A stretch of DNA of 26,376 nucleotides from Lachnospiraceae bacterium UBA2860 (GTDB taxonomy: Bacteria; Bacillota; Clostridia; Lachnospirales; Lachnospiraceae): NCBI GenBank assembly GCA_002350625.1, contig DEFE01000030.1, positions 1 through 26,376 of the forward strand, in the 5' to 3' direction. Below the pieces are notes generated by a model that ran no database searches, was not told where the DNA came from, and saw only the letters and a program-made list of their open reading frames with translations. Shown here one piece after another: positions 24,608 through 26,376 of this stretch (positions are counted from its first letter, which is position 1; each line of letters opens with the position of its first letter). The position numbers and the translations under genes were made by a program.

Positions 24608-25840
24608 ATGGATCAGAAAAGAATAACGACTGCTCTGAACCCGGCTGTTGGCGCAGCCGCAGAGCAATCGTCATTAAACATGTATGCTCAAAGTATAGCG
24701 AATCCGTCTCCGGAAATCAATGAAAACACAAGTGATTATATAGGTTTTTGCACTGATAATTCAATATCCGGTAAGACTGAGGACAAGGTAGAAACCGACT
24801 GGTATGACGATCCGGATCAGGAATTCACTTTACGGATCATAAGGAGAACAGCGGATCCTTCTTATCTCCCGACCATCAGCATGACGCAGCTGTATGATCA
24901 GGTATACTGTGCCAAACCGCCTCTGATCGAAAACCTGCTCTATCCGGGCACCTATCTATTCGTAGGGGCCCCGAAGCTGGGCAAGAGCTTCCTGATGCTG
25001 CAGATCGCCTACCATGTGGCAGCGGGGCTTCCTCTGTGGGAGTACCCCGTCAGACAGAGCTCGGTCCTGTATCTGGCACTAGAGGACGATCCCAGGCGAC
25101 TCCAGGAACGTCTGTATCGCATGTTCGGGACGGAATGTACCGACAGGCTTCATATGGCTACGAGAGCTGATTCCCTGGATGGGAGCCTCTTAGGGCAAAT
25201 GCGGAGATTTCTGTCAGAGCACCCGGATACCGGGGTGATCATAATCGATACGTTGCAGAAGATCCGGGCAAATGCCGATGAACGGTACAGCTATGCCAAT
25301 GACTATGATGTGATCGTGAAGCTTAAGGATTTTGCAGATCAGGCCGGCATTTGCCTGCTCCTTGTACACCATACGAGAAAGCAGCAGGCCGACGATAAGT
25401 TTGAGATGATCTCAGGGACAAATGGCCTGCTCGGTGCGTCGGACGGCGCATTCCTGCTGCATAAGGAGAAGCGCACCAGCTGTGAGGCAGTTCTCGATGT
25501 CTCCGGCAGGGATCAGGCAGACCAGAGCCTGCACCTGAACCGGAACCCTGAAACGCTTCTGTGGGAGCTTGAGACAGCGGATATGCAGGTGCTCTCCGTG
25601 AGACCGGAGCCGCTTCTGGAAACCGTTGCTGAACTGGTATCCGTTGAGAATCCAAACTGGACCGGGACGGCGACGGAGCTTGCGGAGGTACTTCACACGG
25701 AGCTATCGCCTAACAAACTGACTATGAAGCTGGGGATCAATGCCTCAAGGCTGTTTCATGAATACGGCATCACTTTCGAAAAAACACGGACTCGGTCCAA
25801 CCGACAGATCACACTCCATCGCGATGTGGCAGGGGCGTGA
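24608..25840 (+). CDS. RepA-like AAA ATPase (hexameric replicative helicase type)
   Basis: About 410 residues with a RecA-like ATPase core: Walker A GAPKLGKS (120-127), LYLALEDDPRRLQERL after the first strand, Walker B GVIIID (Asp214) and LLLVHHTRK. These fit the AAA_25/RepA group related to plasmid RSF1010 RepA helicase. The first ~90 residues are low in recognisable motifs. A small C-terminal winged-helix-like region follows (VENPNWTGTATELAEVL). ATG 24608 is favoured by AAAGGG nine bases upstream; ATGs at 24578 and 24602 have poor spacing. It may support limited autonomous replication of the excised element. Its stop codon lies in the first iteron. Confidence 0.8.
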   Translation: MDQKRITTALNPAVGAAAEQSSLNMYAQSIANPSPEINENTSDYIGFCTDNSISGKTEDKVETDWYDDPDQEFTLRIIRRTADPSYLPTISMTQLYDQVYCAKPPLIENLLYPGTYLFVGAPKLGKSFLMLQIAYHVAAGLPLWEYPVRQSSVLYLALEDDPRRLQERLYRMFGTECTDRLHMATRADSLDGSLLGQMRRFLSEHPDTGVIIIDTLQKIRANADERYSYANDYDVIVKLKDFADQAGICLLLVHHTRKQQADDKFEMISGTNGLLGASDGAFLLHKEKRTSCEAVLDVSGRDQADQSLHLNRNPETLLWELETADMQVLSVRPEPLLETVAELVSVENPNWTGTATELAEVLHTELSPNKLTMKLGINASRLFHEYGITFEKTRTRSNRQITLHRDVAGA

Positions 25841-25917
25841 CGGTTGTGACGATGGTGACGGTAGATTTAAGGGTAGGCTGGACCTAAAATAACCGTCACA
25901 ACCGTCACCATCGTCAC
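25837..25917. repeat. inverted array of six 9-bp iterons (candidate oriV or oriT)
   Basis: Three direct units on the left (25837-25863): GTGACGGTT, GTGACGATG, GTGACGGTA. Three inverted units on the right (25891-25917): AACCGTCAC, AACCGTCAC, CATCGTCAC. A 27-base AT-richer spacer lies between. GTGACGATGGTGACGGT (25846-25862) has an exact inverse at 25901-25917, and GTGACGGTTGTGACG (25837-25851) one at 25894-25908. The place, between a RepA-like ATPase and MobC/relaxase genes, fits an origin of replication or of transfer. Confidence 0.7.
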
Positions 25918-25947
25918 ATATGGTTTTGAAACCGGAAAGGATATGGT

Positions 25948-26298
25948 ATGAGCATTACGAGAACGAAACAATTTCTCCTGAAATTGACAGATCATGAACA
26001 CGAAATGATACAGCAGAAAATGCAGCAGTGCGGCACCCGTAACATGAGCGCATATATCCGCAAGATGGCGATCGATGGCCTCGTGGTAAATCTAGATATG
26101 CCCGCCTTCCGGGAAATGCTGAAGCTTGCGAACCGGACTGCCGCGAATGTGAACCAGATTGCGATTAGATGCAACATGGCCGACGGCATATCCAGGGAGG
26201 ATCTTACAGAACTGCAGGAGGGTTACCGGGAGCAAGCGGAACAGATCAAGAAGTTGGTTTCAGAAGTGATCACCCTGAAATCCATCAGGAGGGTATGA
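25948..26298 (+). CDS. mobC: MobC-type relaxosome accessory protein
   Basis: A 116-residue protein with an N-terminal ribbon-helix-helix (KQFLLKLTDHEHEMIQQK, then RNMSAYIRKMAIDG) and the MobC hallmark segment LKLANRTAANVNQIAIRCN. It helps the relaxase bind and open the transfer origin. ATG 25948 follows AAAGGA. It stops one base before the relaxase start, as is usual for mobC-relaxase pairs. Confidence 0.88.
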   Translation: MSITRTKQFLLKLTDHEHEMIQQKMQQCGTRNMSAYIRKMAIDGLVVNLDMPAFREMLKLANRTAANVNQIAIRCNMADGISREDLTELQEGYREQAEQIKKLVSEVITLKSIRRV

Positions 26299-26299
26299 C

Positions 26300-26376
26300 A
26301 TGGCGACAACAAGGATTATGCCGATGCATATGAATCGCGGGAAAACGCTTTTGCAATCTCTTGCCGCAAGGACGGA
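26300..26376 (+). CDS. relaxase, first 25 codons (cut by window end)
   Basis: Starts at ATG 26300 behind AGGAGGG and reads MATTRIMPMHMNRGKTL and on to the window end. This opening is typical of the Bacillota VirD2/MobA-like relaxases whose proteins begin MATTRxMPxH. The catalytic Tyr and HUH motif are beyond the window. The assignment rests on the N-terminal match and the mobC neighbour. Confidence 0.75.
   Translation, partial: MATTRIMPMHMNRGKTLLQSLAART

Larger units (their letters stand above)
21790..26376. mobile_element. left part of an integrative mobilizable/conjugative element next to guaA
   Basis: From just after the guaA stop to the end of the window the content changes to element genes: XRE repressor, excisionase-like HTH, tyrosine integrase, MobC-like proteins, RepA-like ATPase, iterons and a relaxase start. 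Base composition also drops, especially around 22600-22760. The exact left end is not defined, because the second attachment copy is beyond the window; a site in the last codons of guaA is the best guess. No type IV secretion gene is visible yet, so mobilizable versus self-transmissible is open. Confidence 0.75.

Overview
The window looks like the chromosome of a mid-to-high-GC member of the Bacillota, probably a Clostridia/Lachnospiraceae-type gut or rumen anaerobe. The basis is strong AGGAGG-type ribosome binding sites, TTG/GTG starts, the gene families present, and the type of integrated element at the right end. Genus and species cannot be read from this sequence. Almost every gene is on the + strand and tightly spaced; the one clear minus-strand gene is the regulator of the mobile element.

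Region 1 (about 30-9163) is one long operon-like block for iron import. In order it encodes a secreted PNPOx-like flavin-fold protein, an FTR1-type iron permease with a duplicated extracytoplasmic helical domain, a P19/Tpd-type periplasmic iron-binding protein, a membrane DUF2318 protein with a CxxC...CxxC cluster, two MacB/FtsX-type permeases, a LolD/MacB-type ATPase, a very short DUF4418-like protein and a second ATPase. The order FTR1, P19, DUF2318, permease, permease, ATPase matches the Campylobacter p19 locus as I know it. The second permease carries an inserted FMN-binding domain with an intact GAT flavinylation motif, which suggests extracytoplasmic electron transfer coupled to iron uptake. 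The block ends in a perfect 17-bp-arm palindrome.

Region 2 (9164-13306) is one very large gene fusing an amino-acid-permease (APC) module to GGDEF, REC, degenerate GGDEF and EAL domains: a putative transporter-type receptor that makes and breaks cyclic-di-GMP. Its Shine-Dalgarno lies in a small hairpin.

Region 3 (13378-21789) is mostly housekeeping: RdgB/HAM1 XTP pyrophosphatase, a DMT/EamA exporter, an NSS sodium symporter, a secreted UshA-type 5'-nucleotidase, an MsbA-like ABC exporter preceded by four 20-bp tandem repeats, a PrsW-type membrane protease, and GMP synthase. The GMP synthase consists only of the ATP-pyrophosphatase part; the glutaminase domain is absent.

Region 4 (about 21790 to the window end) is the left part of an integrative mobilizable or conjugative element, apparently inserted at the 3' end of guaA. 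It holds a divergent XRE repressor with CACTAA/TTAGTG operator half-sites, an excisionase-like HTH protein, a tyrosine integrase, a small MobC-like protein, a RepA-type AAA ATPase, an inverted array of 9-bp iterons, a MobC-type accessory protein and the first 25 codons of a relaxase. The right end and attR lie outside the window.
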